64,000 nucleotides of DNA, taken from assembly GCF_002845275.2 (NCBI RefSeq), contig NZ_CP088149.1, positions 1,155,501 to 1,219,500 of the forward strand, in the 5' to 3' direction. Source of the stretch: Pseudomonas sp. S06B 330. GTDB lineage: Bacteria; Pseudomonadota; Gammaproteobacteria; Pseudomonadales; Pseudomonadaceae. The notes beneath the pieces were generated by a model, which did not search any database, had not been told where the DNA came from, and saw only the letters and a list, made by a program, of their open reading frames with translations. The position numbers were made by a program, and so were the translations under genes. This document shows positions 61,841-64,000 of the stretch, piece by piece (position 1 is the stretch's first letter; every line of letters begins with the position of its first letter).

Positions 61841-64000
61841 TGCCCGCCCTCTAAGCGTGGAGTTTCAGGTGTGGCGTCTTCTTCTTCAGTCTTCTTGCTG
61901 GTGAACATAGACGACACGGTTACGAAGAACAGCGGTACCCAGAAGATCGCCAGTACGGTGGCCGTCAGCATGCCGCCGATTACCCCGGTACCGATCGCGT
62001 GCTGGCTACCCGAGCCTGCACCGGTGGAGATAGCCAACGGTACCACGCCGAGAATGAACGCCAGCGAGGTCATGATGATCGGGCGCAGACGCATCCGGCA
62101 GGCTTCGATCGCGGCATCAGCGAGGCTGCGGCCCTGCTCGTGCAGTTCCTTGGCAAATTCGACGATCAGGATCGCGTTCTTCGCCGCCAGACCAATGGTG
62201 GTCAACAGACCCACCTGGAAGTACACGTCGTTGGACAGACCGCGCAGGCTGGTGGCCAGCAGCGCACCAATAATCCCCAATGGCACCACGAGCATGACCG
62301 CGATCGGAATCGACCAGCTTTCATACAGGGCGGCCAGACAGAGGAATACCATCAGCAGCGATAGGGCATACAATGCTGGTGCCTGGGAGCCCGACAGGCG
62401 CTCCTCGTACGACAGGCCGGTCCAGGAGTAGCCGATACCTTTAGGCAGTTGTGCGGCAATGCGCTCGACTTCGAGCATGGCTTCACCGGTACTGTAGCCA
62501 GGGGCTGGCGCACCGAGGATTTCCATCGCCTCAACACCGTTGTAACGGGCAAGCTTCGGTGCCCCGTAGATCCATTCGCCTGTAGCGAAGGAGGAGAACG
62601 GTACCATCTCACCGGCGGCGTTGCGCACGTACCACTTCTGCAGGTCTTCCGGGCTCATGCGCGAGGCCGACTCACCCTGGATGTACACCTTCTTGACGCG
62701 ACCGCGGTCGATGAAGTCGTTGACGTAGCTGGCACCCAAGGCAATCGACAGGGTGTTGTTGATGTCAGCGATGGTCACGCCCAAGGCACTGGCGCGCTCG
62801 TCGTCGACGGTCAGTTGGTACTGCGGTTCATCGTTCAGACCGTTCGGGCGCACTGCCGAGAGAATCTTGCTCTGGGCGGCCATGCCGAGGAACTGGTTAC
62901 GCGCTTCCATCAGCTTTTCGTGACCGACACCGGCACGGTCTTGCAGGAACACGTCGAAACCGGTGGCGTTACCCAACTCCAGTACCGCAGGCGGGGCAAA
63001 GGCGAACACCATCGCATCACGGAAGCTGAAGAAGTGCTGCTGGGCACGTGCCGCCAGGTTGAACACGTTGTTTTCGGCGGAACGTTCTTCCCATGGCTTG
63101 AGCATGATGAAGGCCATACCCGAGCTCTGACCGCGACCGGCGAAGTTGAAGCCGTTTACGGTGAACACCGAGGCAACGGTATCGGCTTCCTTGTCCAGCA
63201 GGTAGCTGCGCATCTCATCGATCACCACCTGGGTCCGTTCGGCACTGGAGCCGGCCGGGGTTTGTACCTGGGCAAACAGTACGCCCTGGTCTTCCTCGGG
63301 GAGGAAGGCGGTGGGGATGCGGGTGAACAGCCAGATCATGCCGACCATGATCAACAGGTAGGCCAGCATGTACGGGGCTTTGTTGCGCAGGATGTTGCCC
63401 ACGCCACGCTCGTAGCTCTGTACGCTGCGGTCGAAGTTGCGGTTGAACCAGCCGAAGAACCCGCGTTTGGCAACGTGATGCTCACCTTTGGCAATCGGCT
63501 TGAGCATGGTTGCACACAAGGCCGGGGTGAAGATCAAGGCAACCAGTACCGACAGCGCCATGGCCGAAACGATGGTGATCGAGAACTGCTTGTAGATCAC
63601 CCCGGTGGAACCACTGAAGAACGCCATTGGCAGCAGTACCGCCGAGAGCACCATGGCAATACCGACCAGGGCACCCTGGATCTGGCTCATGGACTTCTTG
63701 GTGGCTTCCTTCGGTGATAGCCCTTCTTCGGCCATTACCCGCTCAACGTTCTCCACCACGACGATGGCGTCGTCCACCAGCAAGCCGATGGCAAGCACCA
63801 TACCGAACATGGTCAGGGTGTTGATGCTGAAGTCTGCGGCGGCAAGGATGCCGAAGGTGCCGAGCAGTACCACCGGTACCGTCATCGTGGTGATGATGGT
63901 GGCGCGGAAGTTTTGCAGGAACAGGTACATCACCAGGAACACCAGCACGATCGCTTCGATCAGGGTGTGGATTACCCCGCTGATCGATTCGGTCACCACT
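61837..64000 (-). CDS. ttgB: RND efflux permease TtgB, N-terminal part beyond the window
   Basis: About 720 C-terminal residues of a protein that should be about 1050; the reading frame is open at the right edge. The proton-relay helix '[18 protein letters not shown]' is included, as are the second periplasmic loop and the end '[17 protein letters not shown]'. It is an AcrB-type trimeric antiporter for drugs, solvents and dyes. Distinct in sequence from the MexW-like permease at 810-3857, so the window starts and ends in different pumps. Confidence 0.92.
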   Translation of the reverse strand, partial: VVTESISGVIHTLIEAIVLVFLVMYLFLQNFRATIITTMTVPVVLLGTFGILAAADFSINTLTMFGMVLAIGLLVDDAIVVVENVERVMAEEGLSPKEATKKSMSQIQGALVGIAMVLSAVLLPMAFFSGSTGVIYKQFSITIVSAMALSVLVALIFTPALCATMLKPIAKGEHHVAKRGFFGWFNRNFDRSVQSYERGVGNILRNKAPYMLAYLLIMVGMIWLFTRIPTAFLPEEDQGVLFAQVQTPAGSSAERTQVVIDEMRSYLLDKEADTVASVFTVNGFNFAGRGQSSGMAFIMLKPWEERSAENNVFNLAARAQQHFFSFRDAMVFAFAPPAVLELGNATGFDVFLQDRAGVGHEKLMEARNQFLGMAAQSKILSAVRPNGLNDEPQYQLTVDDERASALGVTIADINNTLSIALGASYVNDFIDRGRVKKVYIQGESASRMSPEDLQKWYVRNAAGEMVPFSSFATGEWIYGAPKLARYNGVEAMEILGAPAPGYSTGEAMLEVERIAAQLPKGIGYSWTGLSYEERLSGSQAPALYALSLLMVFLCLAALYESWSIPIAVMLVVPLGIIGALLATSLRGLSNDVYFQVGLLTTIGLAAKNAILIVEFAKELHEQGRSLADAAIEACRMRLRPIIMTSLAFILGVVPLAISTGAGSGSQHAIGTGVIGGMLTATVLAIFWVPLFFVTVSSMFTSKKTEEEDATPETPRLEGGQ

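Noticed and set aside
1..64000. CRISPR array, tRNA, rRNA, insertion sequence, integrase or att site
   Set aside because: No regularly spaced direct repeats, no cloverleaf or rRNA sequence and no transposase or integrase reading frame were seen.

Overview
The window is a piece of a Pseudomonas chromosome. The evidence is gene content and order: a MexVW-type pump, imelysin operon, bifA, sodB, argO/argP, xenB, olsBA, a class I fumarase, pykA, sbcB, mvaT/turA, purU, an amino-acid-type chemoreceptor, the full pca cluster and ttgBC. Proteins look most like those of the P. putida/P. fluorescens groups; I cannot name the species. GC is high in nearly all genes and several intergenic spaces carry REP-type inverted repeats of the 'GGGAGCxxGCCTTGCxxGCGATG' kind. 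No tRNA, rRNA, insertion sequence, integrase or CRISPR array was seen.

Layout. 1-5.6 kb: end of an inaA-type LPS kinase gene with a small exported protein, then an RND pump (adaptor and permease) on the minus strand and a non-coding repeat. 5.6-11.7 kb: an operon-like run of imelysin, di-heme oxidoreductase, second imelysin-like lipoprotein and DUF1513 protein, with a possible Fur box in front. Two small unrelated genes (9312-10200) are inserted inside it; they look foreign and are the best candidate for something new. 11.8-18.5 kb: bifA, sodB, argO/argP, a sugar epimerase-like gene and a coiled-coil membrane protein. 18.6-23.5 kb: ArsR-MFS-xenB operon with an operator array, acpH, and olsB-olsA for ornithine lipids. 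23.6-28.4 kb: a plus-strand run of poorly known genes (acyl-CoA dehydrogenase-like, serine hydrolase, small Cys-rich protein, YceI, phospholipase D, DJ-1). 28.4-37.2 kb: fumarase, a ferredoxin-reductase, an accessory seven-repeat propeller protein, pykA, a lipoprotein, a PilZ protein, sbcB, mvaT. 37.5-47.3 kb: purU, a 57-residue orphan, a coupled glycosyltransferase/deacetylase/flippase-like operon, a dCache chemoreceptor, a HerA-like ATPase and a PiT phosphate transporter.

47.3-60.0 kb: protocatechuate branch of the beta-ketoadipate pathway. Uptake (PcaK, OprD-type porin), PcaB, PcaC, PcaD, PcaI/J and PcaF convert carboxymuconate to succinyl-CoA and acetyl-CoA; PcaT imports dicarboxylates. 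PcaR controls it: three pairs of CGATAATCG-like half-sites, each pair exactly 19 bp centre to centre, lie before pcaR, pcaK and pcaI. A possible small RNA is encoded antisense just upstream of pcaR. 60.4-64.0 kb: ttgC and the C-terminal two thirds of ttgB, so the window ends in a second RND pump.

Starts were moved inward from the longest open frame wherever a Shine-Dalgarno sequence, family length or gene overlap supported it; each case is stated.
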